64,000 nucleotides of DNA from Mesorhizobium zhangyense (GTDB lineage: Bacteria > Pseudomonadota > Alphaproteobacteria > Rhizobiales > Rhizobiaceae), in contig NZ_JAAKZG010000005.1 of assembly GCF_011045115.1 (NCBI RefSeq), positions 1 to 64,000 on the forward strand, in the 5' to 3' direction. Positions 55,054-63,844 of this stretch are shown one piece after another (position 1 is the stretch's first letter; every line of letters starts with the position of its first letter). Below the pieces are notes generated by a model. That model saw only the letters and a list, made by a program, of their open reading frames with translations. It did not search any database and was not told where the DNA came from. The position numbers and the translations under genes were made by a program.

Positions 55054-56343
55054 ATGGCTACCGAAATCCGCGTCCCGACCCTCGGCGAATCCGTCAGCGA
55101 GGCGACCATCGGCAAATGGTTCAAGAAGGTCGGCGATGCGATTGCCGTCGACGAACCGCTGGTCGAGCTTGAAACCGACAAGGTGACGATCGAAGTGCCG
55201 TCGCCCTCCGCCGGCACGCTGACCGAAATCGCAGCAGCCGAAGGCGAGACTGTCGGCGTCGGCGCCATTCTCGGCACAATTTCGGCAGGTGCGGGTACTG
55301 CTGCCAAGCCCACTGCTAAGGCGGAAGCCGCCAAGCCCGATGCCGTGGCGCAGGCTGCCGGTGCCTCCAGCGCTTCGACCACCAAGGAAGCCGCCGAAAA
55401 GACCGCAAAAATCGCGGGCGAAGCTGAGATTGAAGAGCGCAAGATGCCGCCGGCTCCGGCCGCCGCCAAGCTGCTTGCCGAGAGCAACGCATCCGTCGAT
55501 CAGGTGACCGGAACCGGCAAGCGCGGCCAGGTGCTGAAAGGCGACGTGCTCGACGCCATCTCCAAAGGCTTCTCTGCGCCGGCCGCTTCGGCGCCGGCTG
55601 CCGCTCCGGCGGCTGCGCGCGTGCCATCGTCTGCGAGCGAGGAGGCACGCGAGGAACGCGTGCGCATGACCAAGCTGCGCCAGACGATTGCGCGCCGCCT
55701 CAAGGAAGCGCAGTCGAACGCCGCCATGCTGACGACCTTCAATGAGGTCGACATGAAGGCGGTTATGGACCTGCGCACGAAATACAAGGACGTGTTCGAG
55801 AAGAAGCACGGCGTGAAACTCGGCTTCATGGGCTTCTTCACCAAGGCGGTGACGCATGCGCTGAAGGAAATCCCGGCAGTGAATGCCGAGATCGACGGCA
55901 CCGACATCATCTACAAGAACTACGCCCATATCGGCGTCGCCGTCGGCACCGAAAAGGGCCTCGTCGTGCCGGTGGTGCGCGATGCCGACCAGATGTCGAT
56001 CGCCGAGATCGAGAAGGAAATCGGCCGGCTCGGTCTGGCGGCGCGTGACGGCAAGCTGTCGGTGGCAGACATGCAGGGTGGCACCTTCACCATCTCCAAT
56101 GGCGGCGTCTACGGCTCGCTGATGTCGACGCCGATCCTGAATGCGCCGCAGTCGGGCATTCTCGGCATGCACAAGATCCAGGACCGTCCGGTGGTCGTCG
56201 GCGGGCAGATCGTCATCCGCCCGATGATGTATCTGGCGCTGTCCTATGACCACCGCATCGTCGACGGCAAGGAAGCCGTGACCTTCCTGGTGCGCGTCAA
56301 GGAAAGCCTGGAAGACCCGGAACGTCTGGTGCTGGACCTCTGA
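55054..56343 (+). CDS. sucB: Dihydrolipoyllysine succinyltransferase (E2)
   Basis: A 429-residue E2. It has one N-terminal lipoyl domain (about residues 1-78) with lipoylated Lys in [12 protein letters not shown] (about 43), an Ala/Pro/Lys-rich linker (about 80-130), and a peripheral subunit-binding domain (about 131-170, [37 protein letters not shown]). A second linker is followed by the catalytic domain (about 200-429), with active-site His and Asp in [13 protein letters not shown] (about 397-409). It forms the complex core with SucA and the lpd product. sucA precedes at 31 nt. Confidence 0.97.
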   Translation: MATEIRVPTLGESVSEATIGKWFKKVGDAIAVDEPLVELETDKVTIEVPSPSAGTLTEIAAAEGETVGVGAILGTISAGAGTAAKPTAKAEAAKPDAVAQAAGASSASTTKEAAEKTAKIAGEAEIEERKMPPAPAAAKLLAESNASVDQVTGTGKRGQVLKGDVLDAISKGFSAPAASAPAAAPAAARVPSSASEEAREERVRMTKLRQTIARRLKEAQSNAAMLTTFNEVDMKAVMDLRTKYKDVFEKKHGVKLGFMGFFTKAVTHALKEIPAVNAEIDGTDIIYKNYAHIGVAVGTEKGLVVPVVRDADQMSIAEIEKEIGRLGLAARDGKLSVADMQGGTFTISNGGVYGSLMSTPILNAPQSGILGMHKIQDRPVVVGGQIVIRPMMYLALSYDHRIVDGKEAVTFLVRVKESLEDPERLVLDL

Positions 56344-56362
56344 GGTCCGGCCGTTTGAATTG

Positions 56363-56408
56363 GCGCATGATCTTTCCCGGAAATCTTCCGGTTCGAAGGG
56401 TCATGCGC
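56363..56408. repeat. Short rhizobial palindromic repeat (GCGCATGA type)
   Basis: GCGCATGA (56363-56370) and TCATGCGC (56401-56408) are perfect inverted arms around a second hairpin CCGGAA-ATC-TTCCGG. It is situated between sucB and the PhnB-like gene and is transcribed with the operon. It resembles the dispersed palindromic units frequent in Rhizobiales; compare 38702-38744. Confidence 0.7.
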
Positions 56409-56437
56409 TAGGCTTGCTGCCCCAAAGGAGCAGGACC

Positions 56438-56866
56438 ATGGCCTTCGAACCGAACATTCCCCCCATCCAGGTGCATCTCTGCGTCAAGGGCGGCCGGGAG
56501 GCGATCGCTTTCTACGAGAAGGCTTTCGACGCCGTCGAGACCTTCGAGCAGATGGCCGAGGACGGCGTGCGCGTGCTGCATGCCAATCTGTCGATGTTCG
56601 GCTCCGAGGTCATGCTGCATGACGAATTCCCGGAATTCGGCGGTGAGGTTCTGTCGCCGCTGAGCCGCGGCGGCGCGGGACTGACCATCAACATCAACCT
56701 GCCCGCACCGGCGGATGTGGATAGCGCCGTCGAACAGGCGGCTGAGGCGGGCGCTGTAATAACCATGGCGCCGGAAGACGCCTTCTGGGGCTCGCGCTAT
56801 GCCAGGATCACCGATCCCTTCGGCCATGTCTGGGCCTTCAACGCGCCGCTGGAGAAGCAGTCGTGA
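56438..56866 (+). CDS. PhnB-like VOC family protein
   Basis: A 142-residue VOC-fold protein: IQVHLCVKGGREAIAFYEKAFDAVETFEQMAEDGVRVLHANLSMFGSEVMLHDEFPEFGG, then INLPAPADVDSAVEQAAEAGAVITMAPEDAFWGSRYARITDPFGHVWAFN. The RYARITDPFGHVWAF end is the hallmark of the PhnB/glyoxalase-like subfamily. The start at 56438 has AGGAG 9 nt upstream. Substrate unknown. It overlaps the next gene by 4 nt (GTGA), so it belongs to a short accessory module between sucB and lpd. Confidence 0.85.
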   Translation: MAFEPNIPPIQVHLCVKGGREAIAFYEKAFDAVETFEQMAEDGVRVLHANLSMFGSEVMLHDEFPEFGGEVLSPLSRGGAGLTININLPAPADVDSAVEQAAEAGAVITMAPEDAFWGSRYARITDPFGHVWAFNAPLEKQS

Positions 56867-57387
56867 CGGGGGGCGGACTGCGCCTCTCACCGCGCGGATT
56901 TATGCGCGCCGCACTGTCGGGCGCGGTCGCCTTGATGTCATGCGGTTCCGCCTATGCAGCCTGCCCGATCGAGCTTTCGGTTTATGGCGACCGCGAAAAG
57001 GTGGCGTCGGTCGAGTTCACGCCGCGCGGCGAGGCCGCCGCCGTCACCAACCAGTTCCGCATGCTGCTCGACAATGACGTGGTGCTGGACGGCATCGTCA
57101 TGTGGAGCGAGGGTGTGGCGCGGCCAAACGGCATGCTGATGTATAAATGCCCGGAGGGCGACGTCACCGGCGAGGAACTGGAAACCTGCACGGTCTGGCA
57201 GGGCGTCATCTATACCGCCGATGCGACGGGCACTATCGATCTGCTGCCGGCTCAAGGAGTGGCTGCGCCGGAGAAGCTCGTTTTCCCCGATCTCGCTCAT
57301 TCGTTGCGCTATTCCTCTGCCTATGGCGAGAAGGGCTTTTCGAAGCTGCCCTGGGACGTCTTTTCCATACAGGGGTGCCAGGAATGA
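56863..57387 (+). CDS. Hypothetical secreted protein
   Basis: A 174-residue protein starting at GTG, coupled to the upstream PhnB-like gene. It has a signal sequence (about residues 1-33, with RGFMRAALSGAVALMSCGSAYA). The mature part contains four Cys residues (ACPIE, YKCPE, ETCTVW, IQGCQ) that could form two disulfides. The family was not recognised. Its stop overlaps the start of the SDR gene (ATGA). A periplasmic location is inferred. Confidence 0.7.
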   Translation: MTGGGLRLSPRGFMRAALSGAVALMSCGSAYAACPIELSVYGDREKVASVEFTPRGEAAAVTNQFRMLLDNDVVLDGIVMWSEGVARPNGMLMYKCPEGDVTGEELETCTVWQGVIYTADATGTIDLLPAQGVAAPEKLVFPDLAHSLRYSSAYGEKGFSKLPWDVFSIQGCQE

Positions 57388-58139
57388 GCGGCGCTGCAAA
57401 ATCCATCCTCGTCACCGGCGGCAGCCGGGGCATCGGCGCTGCCATATGTCGGCTGGCGGCAGAACGCGGATACCGGGTCGCAGTTAATTACGCGTCCAAT
57501 GCGGGTGCTGCCGAAGAGCTGGTCGCCGAGATCACGGCGAAGGGCGGCGACGCCTTTGCGGTGAAGGGCGATGTCGGCAGCGAGACGGATGTGCTGGCAA
57601 TGTTTTCGGCGGTGGACAGTCGCTTCGGCTCGCTGGATGCGCTGGTCAACAATGCCGGGATCGTCGATGTCAAAGCCCGCGTCGACGAAATGGCGCTGTC
57701 ACGGCTGGAGCGCATGATGCGCGTCAACGTCATCGGCTCGATGCTGTGCGCCCGCGAGGCGGTGAAGCGCATGTCGACGCGCCATGGCGGCAAGGGCGGC
57801 GCGATCGTCAATATATCGTCGGTTGCGGCCGTGCTTGGTTCGCCGGGGGAGTATGTAGACTATGCCGCTTCCAAGGGCGCGATCGACAGTTTTACGGTGG
57901 GCCTGTCGAAGGAAGTGGCCCTGGAAGGCATACGCGTCAACGCCGTGCGGCCGGGCATCGTCGACACCGAAATCCATGCGTCCGGCGGTCAGCCGGATCG
58001 CGTCGAGCGGATGAAGGGCGTGGTTCCCATGGGACGCGGCGGAACGGCCGAAGAAATCGCAAATACCGTGCTCTGGCTTCTATCGAATGAGGCGTCCTAT
58101 GCGACGGGCGCATTGGTGAACATTAGTGGTGGGCGCTGA
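57384..58139 (+). CDS. SDR family oxidoreductase
   Basis: A 251-residue classical short-chain dehydrogenase/reductase. The cofactor motif is [12 protein letters not shown] (about residues 11-22), then NNAG (about 88-91), with the catalytic triad Ser in [10 protein letters not shown] (about 143) and Tyr/Lys in [10 protein letters not shown] (about 158/162). An Ala/Asn-rich NYASNAG after the second strand favours NADP(H). The family reduces carbonyls or oxidises alcohols; the substrate is unknown. The start at [10 protein letters not shown] is chosen because it overlaps the upstream stop. lpd follows at 26 nt. Confidence 0.9.
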   Translation: MSGAAKSILVTGGSRGIGAAICRLAAERGYRVAVNYASNAGAAEELVAEITAKGGDAFAVKGDVGSETDVLAMFSAVDSRFGSLDALVNNAGIVDVKARVDEMALSRLERMMRVNVIGSMLCAREAVKRMSTRHGGKGGAIVNISSVAAVLGSPGEYVDYAASKGAIDSFTVGLSKEVALEGIRVNAVRPGIVDTEIHASGGQPDRVERMKGVVPMGRGGTAEEIANTVLWLLSNEASYATGALVNISGGR

Positions 58140-58165
58140 GTTGCCCGAGATTGAAGGATTTTATC

Positions 58166-59569
58166 ATGGCTTATGATGTGGTGGTGATCGGAACCGGCCC
58201 CGGCGGCTATGTGTGCGCCATCAAGGCGGCGCAGCTTGGCCTGAAGACCGCCGTGGTCGAGAAGCGGCCCACCCATGGCGGCACCTGCGTCAATGTCGGC
58301 TGCATCCCCTCCAAGGCGCTGCTGCATGCTTCCGAGATGTTTGCCGAGGTCTCGCATTTCGACGCGCTCGGCGTCGAGGTCGGTAAGCCGAAGCTGAACC
58401 TCAAGCAGATGCTTGCGCACAAGGACCAGACGGTCGACCAGAACGTCAAGGGCCTCGACTTCCTGATGAAGAAGAACAAGATCGACGTGCTGCGCGGAAC
58501 CGGCAAGATCGTTGCCGCTGGCAAGGTGTCGGTGACCGGAGATGATGGCAAGGTCCAGGACGTCGAGACGAAGAACATCGTGATCGCCACCGGCTCGGAT
58601 GTCGCCGGCATTCCCGGTGTCAAGGTCGATATCGACGAGAAGGTGATTGTCTCGTCCACCGGCGCGCTCGATTTCGCCAAAGTGCCTGCCACGATGATCG
58701 TGGTCGGCGGCGGCGTCATCGGGCTGGAGCTCGGCTCGGTCTGGTCGCGTCTGGGAACCAAGGTGACGGTGGTCGAGTATCTCGACACCATCCTCGGCGG
58801 CATGGACGGCGAAGTAGCAAAACAGTTCCAGCGCATGCTGGCCAAGCAGGGTTTTGAGTTCAAGCTCTCTTCGAAGGTCACCGGCGTGGTGAAATCGAAG
58901 AAGGGGGCAACCGTCACCTTCGAGCCGGTCAAGGGCGGCGGCGCCGAGACGGTCGAGGCAGACGTCGTGCTGATCGCGACGGGCCGCAAGCCATACACGG
59001 AGGGGCTTGGCCTTGCCGAGGCAGGCGTCGAGCTCGACGAGCGTGGCCGGGTGAAGACCGACGGACATCTGAAGACCAATGTGGCGGGCATCTATGCGAT
59101 CGGCGACGTGATCGCCGGCCCGATGCTGGCGCATAAGGCCGAGGACGAGGGCGTTGCCGTTGCCGAGATCATCGCCGGTCAGGCCGGTCATGTGAATTAC
59201 GATGTCATTCCCGGTGTTGTCTATACGAGCCCGGAAGTGGCCTCCGTCGGCAAGACCGAGGAAGAGCTGAAGAAGGCCGGCATCGACTACAAGGTCGGCA
59301 AGTTCCCCTTCACGGCCAATGGCCGCGCGCGCGCCATGCTCAAGACTGACGGCTTCGTGAAAATCCTCGCCGACAAGGCGACCGACCGGGTACTGGGCGC
59401 GCATATCGTCGGCTTCGGCGCCGGCGAAATGATTCACGAGGCGGCGGTGCTGATGGAGTTCGGCGGCTCCTCGGAAGACCTCGCCCGCACCTGCCACGCG
59501 CACCCGACGATGTCGGAGGCCGTGAAGGAAGCAGCACTCGCGACCTTCTTCAAGCCGATCCATATCTGA
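58166..59569 (+). CDS. lpdA: Dihydrolipoyl dehydrogenase (E3)
   Basis: A 467-residue FAD enzyme that reoxidises lipoyl groups of the 2-oxoglutarate dehydrogenase complex with NAD. The FAD motif is [21 protein letters not shown] (about residues 5-25), the redox disulfide [17 protein letters not shown] (Cys about 43 and 48), the NAD motif [19 protein letters not shown] (about 179-197) and the C-terminal catalytic [13 protein letters not shown] (His about 446). The ATG at 58166 with GAAGGA upstream is chosen over a TTG at 58151. It is separated from sucB by three accessory genes. Confidence 0.97.
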   Translation: MAYDVVVIGTGPGGYVCAIKAAQLGLKTAVVEKRPTHGGTCVNVGCIPSKALLHASEMFAEVSHFDALGVEVGKPKLNLKQMLAHKDQTVDQNVKGLDFLMKKNKIDVLRGTGKIVAAGKVSVTGDDGKVQDVETKNIVIATGSDVAGIPGVKVDIDEKVIVSSTGALDFAKVPATMIVVGGGVIGLELGSVWSRLGTKVTVVEYLDTILGGMDGEVAKQFQRMLAKQGFEFKLSSKVTGVVKSKKGATVTFEPVKGGGAETVEADVVLIATGRKPYTEGLGLAEAGVELDERGRVKTDGHLKTNVAGIYAIGDVIAGPMLAHKAEDEGVAVAEIIAGQAGHVNYDVIPGVVYTSPEVASVGKTEEELKKAGIDYKVGKFPFTANGRARAMLKTDGFVKILADKATDRVLGAHIVGFGAGEMIHEAAVLMEFGGSSEDLARTCHAHPTMSEAVKEAALATFFKPIHI

Positions 59570-59847
59570 TGGCTGCCGACATGTGGGCGTGGCTGCGCGC
59601 CAATTTCCTGAAACTTGGTGTCGTCGCTTTGGTCGTCGATGTGATTTCGCGTTTTTACGCGCAAATCGGGATGCAGTGGATATCAGACGCCGCGTCGGGC
59701 TTGAACCTGACATTCGATCAAACGATACGCTTCGCCTATCTGGTCACGGTGTTCGACATTGCCGCGAGTTTGTTGTGGGGGCTGTTCTCGCTCGGATTTG
59801 CGAGCAAGGTCTTGACGGTGCTCAATCGCGATAATGAAAAGCCGTAG
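59569..59847 (+). CDS. Small membrane protein coupled to lpdA
   Basis: A 92-residue protein with two hydrophobic segments (about residues 12-35 and 58-82). The ATG overlaps the lpdA stop by one base (TGATG). No family was recognised. Tight coupling suggests it is the last gene of the TCA operon transcript. Confidence 0.65.
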   Translation: MAADMWAWLRANFLKLGVVALVVDVISRFYAQIGMQWISDAASGLNLTFDQTIRFAYLVTVFDIAASLLWGLFSLGFASKVLTVLNRDNEKP

Positions 59848-59860
59848 TATTCCAAGGATC

Positions 59861-59889
59861 AAAAGAAACGGCCCGCTGAAAGCGGGCCG
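59861..59889. terminator. Terminator between the TCA operon end and the Pro/Ala-rich protein gene
   Basis: A perfect 9-bp stem CGGCCCGCT (59869-59877) / AGCGGGCCG (59881-59889) with loop GAA. Minus-strand reading gives TTTCTTTT after the stem, so it ends the gene at 59917. The plus-strand side has only a weak T run (TTGCGTTTT). Confidence 0.8.
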
Positions 59890-59916
59890 CTTGCGTTTTC
59901 AGGATGCTCTATCAGC

Positions 59917-60366
59917 TTACTGCGCGGGGGCGGCAGGAGCCGGAGCAGGGGTTGCCGGGGCAGGAGCCGGCTCAGCCGGAGCCGGGGCAGCAGGCGCTGA
60001 CGACTCAGGCGCCGGCGTTGCAGGCGTTGCCGGTGCGGCGGGAGCCGTCGCGTCAGGCGCAGGCGCCATAGGGGCAGGCGTCGCGGGGGCTGTTTCTGTC
60101 GCTGCCGGAGGCGTTGCCTGTTCCACAGGCGAGTTCGGCGTGGTCGGCACAAAAATGAAATAGGCGATCACGGCAAGAACGAGAACGATCGCTGCTATCA
60201 GGATGCCGCTGCCGCCGGATCTCGACTGCACGACGGTGTTCTCGATCGGGCGGCTGTTGTTGGCCGCATTGAGGCGCGGGTCGGCTTCCGCGCTGGAAGC
60301 AAGCGGTGGTACGGGGTTCATCGGATCCGTTTCACGCGGATCCGGAATGCGCTGAGGATTGGCCAT
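59917..60366 (-). CDS. Pro/Ala-rich single-pass membrane protein
   Basis: A 149-residue protein: a hydrophilic N-terminus (about 1-52), one transmembrane helix (about 54-72, GILIAAIVLVLAVIAYFIF), and a C-terminal ~70 residues almost wholly of Ala and Pro with some Thr, Ser, Glu. The topology suggests an extended periplasmic Pro-Ala rod, as in spacer or wall-spanning tethers. There is no recognised domain. The start at MANPQRIPD is chosen; a longer frame from 60426 is possible. Confidence 0.75.
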   Translation of the reverse strand: MANPQRIPDPRETDPMNPVPPLASSAEADPRLNAANNSRPIENTVVQSRSGGSGILIAAIVLVLAVIAYFIFVPTTPNSPVEQATPPAATETAPATPAPMAPAPDATAPAAPATPATPAPESSAPAAPAPAEPAPAPATPAPAPAAPAQ

Positions 60367-60536
60367 GGTGGTGGTCTCCGTCGGTTGCACTGTTATCAAA
60401 ACGCGCAGTATTCGATTTGGTTTCATCCGCCAGAGATTCAGCTATGTGCGGATGAGAAGGCGGCGTTACGCCACGCCGCAGGCGCGGTCGAAACATGCTA
60501 GTTTCAACGGGATTTGTAGAAACCGAGGTTCCTGAC

Positions 60537-61010
60537 ATGCCTGCGGTACAAAGCTTTCCAAAATCCGGCGAATTGCTGCCCGGCGCGAGCTTCGCCGATC
60601 GCTATGCCGTCGTGATCGACGGGCAGGCGTTCGATGCGATTACGGCCGCCGAGCGGGCCATTCTCAACGGCCCGGCCTGGGTCAGCCGGTTGCTGGCGCT
60701 GCGCAATCTTCTGGTCAAACCGTTCGGACTGAAAACCGGCGGCGTCGACCTTCAGCCGCACCAAAGGCAAGTGGGGATGTTTCCCGTCATAAGCCAGACC
60801 GCATCCAGGGTCGTTCTGGGGCTGGATGACCGGCATCTCGATTTCAGGCTGCTGGTCGATGTGAAGGAACTCGGCGAAGGCAGGCAGGAGGTCAGCGCAT
60901 CGACGCTGGTCGCCCCGCACAACTGGCTTGGCCGGGTCTATTTGGCGATCATCATGCCCTTTCACCGGATCATCGTGCCGGCTATGCTGGCGCGGGTTGG
61001 GCGAGGTTAG
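60537..61010 (+). CDS. DUF2867 family protein
   Basis: A 157-residue protein: LLPGASFADRYAVVIDGQAFDAITAAERAI at the N-terminus, VGMFPVISQTASRVVLGLDDRHLDFRLLVDV in the middle, and VAPHNWLGRVYLAIIMPFHRIIVPAMLARV at the end. This plan (GlyPhe-rich start, (L/V)DD-HLDFR core, final HxxIVxxML helix) is that of DUF2867. Function unknown; such proteins resemble START/Bet v1-like binders. GAGG precedes the ATG at 60537; an ATG at 60495 is the alternative. The TAG stop lies inside a short palindromic repeat. Confidence 0.8.
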   Translation: MPAVQSFPKSGELLPGASFADRYAVVIDGQAFDAITAAERAILNGPAWVSRLLALRNLLVKPFGLKTGGVDLQPHQRQVGMFPVISQTASRVVLGLDDRHLDFRLLVDVKELGEGRQEVSASTLVAPHNWLGRVYLAIIMPFHRIIVPAMLARVGRG

Positions 61011-61034
61011 AGCGGTTTTCTGGAATTGCTCTAG
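61007..61034. repeat. Short palindromic repeat carrying two convergent stop codons
   Basis: TTAGAGC (61007-61013) and GCTCTAG (61028-61034) flank GGTTTTCTGGAATT. The TAG at 61008-61010 ends the DUF2867 gene, and the complementary TAG at 61031-61033 ends the converging GumN-family gene. A similar string, TTTTCTGGAATAGTTCTAG, is at 31666-31684. It resembles dispersed short repeats of rhizobial genomes. Confidence 0.55.
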
Positions 61035-62101
61035 CGGTCCGCGACGGTGACGGTAAAACCGTCCTTGCGGAAGAGTTCGACCAGGCCATTGTCACCCGGC
61101 AGATGCAGCGCACCGACCGCGATGAAGGCATTGCCGCGCGCCAGAATGGGCTCGGCATGTTCGACCATCACGCGGTTGCGGGCGGTGACCATGGTTTCCT
61201 CGAAATCGGCGTAGCCGGCATCGTCGCTTTCGCCGCTGGGCAGAACGGCGCGGAACAGCGGCCAGAACATGCCGATCTCGCCCTTCTGGTAGAGCACGAT
61301 CATGGTTTCGGTGACATCGTCCATGCGGTCGCCGAGTTTCAGCGTCTCGACCAGACCCTTCATGTGGAAGTCGAGCGGCAGCGAGGCCATGGCGCGAAGC
61401 TGGTCGGTGATCGTTTCCAGCCCCTCGAGCGTCTTGCCCTGCGCCTCGGCGTCCTTGGCGAGCTTGATGTCGAGCACTGGCGCCCCTTGCGCCTTGCGGG
61501 CAAGTTCGCAGGCCGGCAGCGCAACCACCGCCGACAGCATCCATGGCTTCATCTTGGCGACGCTTGCCGGCGGAATGCCGCGCGCTTCCAGCGCCTTGTC
61601 GACGGTCGCGGCGTCTTCTGGCGACAGCAGCGAGGTCAGCGTCGTGCCGTCGGTGAACATAGTCAGGTCGGGTTCCTTCATGATCGCGGCCATCATCTTG
61701 GCCTGATCGAGAACCTCCGTCGTTTCGATAACGACCGTGTCGGCGGCATCGAAGGCCTTTTGCGCCGCCGGCGTCAGCGAGGTGACGCGCGGGTCGGTCA
61801 TGTGCATGGTGCCGAACAGGAAGGACGGCTTTTCGCCGGGCTTTTCGAGCTTCCACAAAAGGCCCTGGCCGTTGACGGTTTGGGCAGCTTCCAGCTTGAT
61901 CTTTTCCAGCAGCGCCGGGTCGCTTTTCTGGAGGGCCACCAGCATATCGGTGCCCTTGCAGGCCGGGGCCTCGGCATGGGCCTTGCCCATGGCCAGCAAC
62001 GTCACGACGACGAAGGAAATCAAAAACAGCACGTTGAGCGCCACGACAAGGGCGAGTGCGGTGAGTGCGGTGCGGTCGGCAATGGCAGGCAAGCGTTTCA
62101 T
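61031..62101 (-). CDS. TraB/GumN family protein
   Basis: A 356-residue protein with an N-terminal membrane anchor or signal segment (about residues 13-42). The TraB/GumN domain carries SFLFGTMHMTDPRV (GxxH, about 94-107), VVIETTEVLD (about 124-133), and GNAFIAVGALHLPGDNGLVELFRKDGF (about 326-352) with a second GxxH. The family is metalloprotease-like (Tiki/TraB fold) and occurs in many bacteria as a periplasmic protein of unknown role. The ATG at 62101 is taken, since a longer start would use a TTG. Confidence 0.85.
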   Translation of the reverse strand: MKRLPAIADRTALTALALVVALNVLFLISFVVVTLLAMGKAHAEAPACKGTDMLVALQKSDPALLEKIKLEAAQTVNGQGLLWKLEKPGEKPSFLFGTMHMTDPRVTSLTPAAQKAFDAADTVVIETTEVLDQAKMMAAIMKEPDLTMFTDGTTLTSLLSPEDAATVDKALEARGIPPASVAKMKPWMLSAVVALPACELARKAQGAPVLDIKLAKDAEAQGKTLEGLETITDQLRAMASLPLDFHMKGLVETLKLGDRMDDVTETMIVLYQKGEIGMFWPLFRAVLPSGESDDAGYADFEETMVTARNRVMVEHAEPILARGNAFIAVGALHLPGDNGLVELFRKDGFTVTVADR

Positions 62102-62168
62102 GCCCAAGATGTAGGCGCAAAAAACGGCGAAACGGTTAATCGCGATGCGAAAATTATCGCCTTAACGC

Positions 62169-63110
62169 TCAGGCGCGGGGATGTGCTGCTTCGTAGATTT
62201 CAAGCAGCCGAGCGGTGTCGACGCCGGTATAGACCTGCGTGGTCGACAGGCTGGCATGGCCGAGCAGTTCCTGGATGGTGCGCAGGTCGCCGCCACGTCC
62301 GAGCAGGTGGGTGGCGAAGGAATGGCGCAGCGCATGCGGGGTGGCCGTGTCGGGCAGGTTGAGGGCTGAGCGCAGCTTCTGCATCTCGCGCTGAATGATC
62401 GCCGGGTTGAGCGGCCCGCCGCGCGTGCCGCGAAACAGCGGCGTCTCCGGCCCGAGATGATAGGGGCAGAGCTTTCGGTATTCTGCCACCGCCTGAAGCG
62501 CCACCGGCAGGACGGGAACAAGGCGAGTCTTGCCGCCCTTGCCGGTGATACGCAGGACCGTGTCCGAAGGACTGGAAAGATCCAGCCCGGTAAGGCCGAG
62601 CGCTTCGGAAATGCGCAGGCCCGAGCCATAGAGCAGCGTCAGCACGGCGGCATTGCGGGCTGCGACCCACGGCTCTTCGGCAAGCTGCTCGTCGCCTGAG
62701 ACGACGCGCCTGGCGTCAATAGCGGTCAGTGGCTTGGGCAGGGACTTCGGCTGTTTCGGAGCGCGCAAGGCTGCGGCACCCGCGGCGTTGACGAGGCCCT
62801 TTCGTTCCATGAACCGCAACAGCGAGCGGATGCCGGCAAGGCCACGGCCAAGCGTGCGCGCGCCGGCGCCGCCGCTGCGGCGCGAGGCCAGGAAGGCGCG
62901 CAGGTCGGCCGGGCGAAGGTCTTTTATGTCGGAGATGCCGGGCGCGCCGCCGCAATGGCCGGTGAGGAACTGGAAGAACTGGCGCGTGTCGCGCTCATAG
63001 GCGTCGACCGTCAGGGCCGACAGCCGGCGTTCCCCAGCCAGCGCTTTCAGCCATTGCTCCCGCGCCGACTGGAGGTCGGGCCGGGCGGCGATGAGGAATT
63101 CCTGCTGCAT
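62169..63110 (-). CDS. xerC: Tyrosine recombinase XerC
   Basis: A 313-residue site-specific recombinase. The N-terminal SAM-like core-binding domain is about residues 14-105, and the catalytic domain about 120-313. Catalytic residues are visible: Arg in GSGLRISEAL (about 169), HALRHSFATHLL (His and Arg, about 258-261), LGHASL (about 284) and the nucleophile Tyr in TTQVYTGVD (about 293). It resolves chromosome dimers at dif with XerD. There is no phage or integron context, so it is the housekeeping copy. Confidence 0.92.
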   Translation of the reverse strand: MQQEFLIAARPDLQSAREQWLKALAGERRLSALTVDAYERDTRQFFQFLTGHCGGAPGISDIKDLRPADLRAFLASRRSGGAGARTLGRGLAGIRSLLRFMERKGLVNAAGAAALRAPKQPKSLPKPLTAIDARRVVSGDEQLAEEPWVAARNAAVLTLLYGSGLRISEALGLTGLDLSSPSDTVLRITGKGGKTRLVPVLPVALQAVAEYRKLCPYHLGPETPLFRGTRGGPLNPAIIQREMQKLRSALNLPDTATPHALRHSFATHLLGRGGDLRTIQELLGHASLSTTQVYTGVDTARLLEIYEAAHPRA

Positions 63111-63229
63111 GGTTCTTTTCGCTGTGAGTCGGCAGATGCTGAAGCAAGCGGGTTAGCAAGGCGTGAAGGCCGCCGAGATTGAAAAGGCGGCTTGGCAGAG
63201 ATAGAGACGGGCAAAGGATCGAAAAACCC

Positions 63230-63844
63230 ATGCCCAAACCCAAGAATCCCATCCAGATGGCCATTGTCGGCGCCGCCCATGGCATCAAGGGCGAACTGCG
63301 TGTGAAAACCTTTACGGGCGATCCGCTGGCGCTGGCCGACTACGGGCCGCTCTATACCCGGGATGGCAGGGCTTTCGAGATTGTCGATATCAGGCCGGCA
63401 AACACGGTGGTCGTCGTCCGCTTCAAAGGTGTCGGCGACCGCAATGCGGCGGAAGCGCTGACGGGCACGGAGCTTTTCGTCGATCGCTCGGTCCTGCCGG
63501 ATGACGGCGACGATGACGAATTCTATCACGCCGACCTGGTCGGGCTCGCGGTGAAGGACGAGACCGGAGCCGCCGTCGGCAAGGTGAGTGCCGTGCAGAA
63601 TTTCGGTGGCGGCGATATTCTGGAGGTCACCTATCAGGGCCGGAGGGGCGTGCTGGTTCCCTTCACCGAGGCAGCAGTTCCGGAAATCGACATCGCCGCC
63701 GGCTTCGTGCGTATCGATACGGTGGCTGCGGGGCTGGTCGAGGACGGCGACGATGGCTCGGAAGAGCGTGCCGCCGAGAAGGCCGACAATTCGAAGACAA
63801 AGAGCCGGCCACGCGGGCCGAAGGATGCCGGGGGCAACCGGTGA
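63230..63844 (+). CDS. rimM: Ribosome maturation factor RimM
   Basis: A 204-residue protein needed for 16S rRNA processing and 30S head assembly, binding S19. The N-terminal RimM domain starts [24 protein letters not shown] (about residues 9-32), and the PRC-barrel lies at about 98-170 ([23 protein letters not shown]...GGGDILEV...[12 protein letters not shown]). The C-terminal ~35 residues are charged and disordered. It is normally preceded by rpsP. Here the upstream neighbour is xerC on the other strand, and rpsP lies 60 kb away. It is coupled to trmD by GTGA. Confidence 0.95.
   Translation: MPKPKNPIQMAIVGAAHGIKGELRVKTFTGDPLALADYGPLYTRDGRAFEIVDIRPANTVVVVRFKGVGDRNAAEALTGTELFVDRSVLPDDGDDDEFYHADLVGLAVKDETGAAVGKVSAVQNFGGGDILEVTYQGRRGVLVPFTEAAVPEIDIAAGFVRIDTVAAGLVEDGDDGSEERAAEKADNSKTKSRPRGPKDAGGNR

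Noticed and set aside
62169-63110. xerC as an integrase marking a genomic island next to rimM
   Set aside because: The protein has housekeeping XerC length and motifs. There is no tRNA target, attachment repeat or phage cargo nearby.
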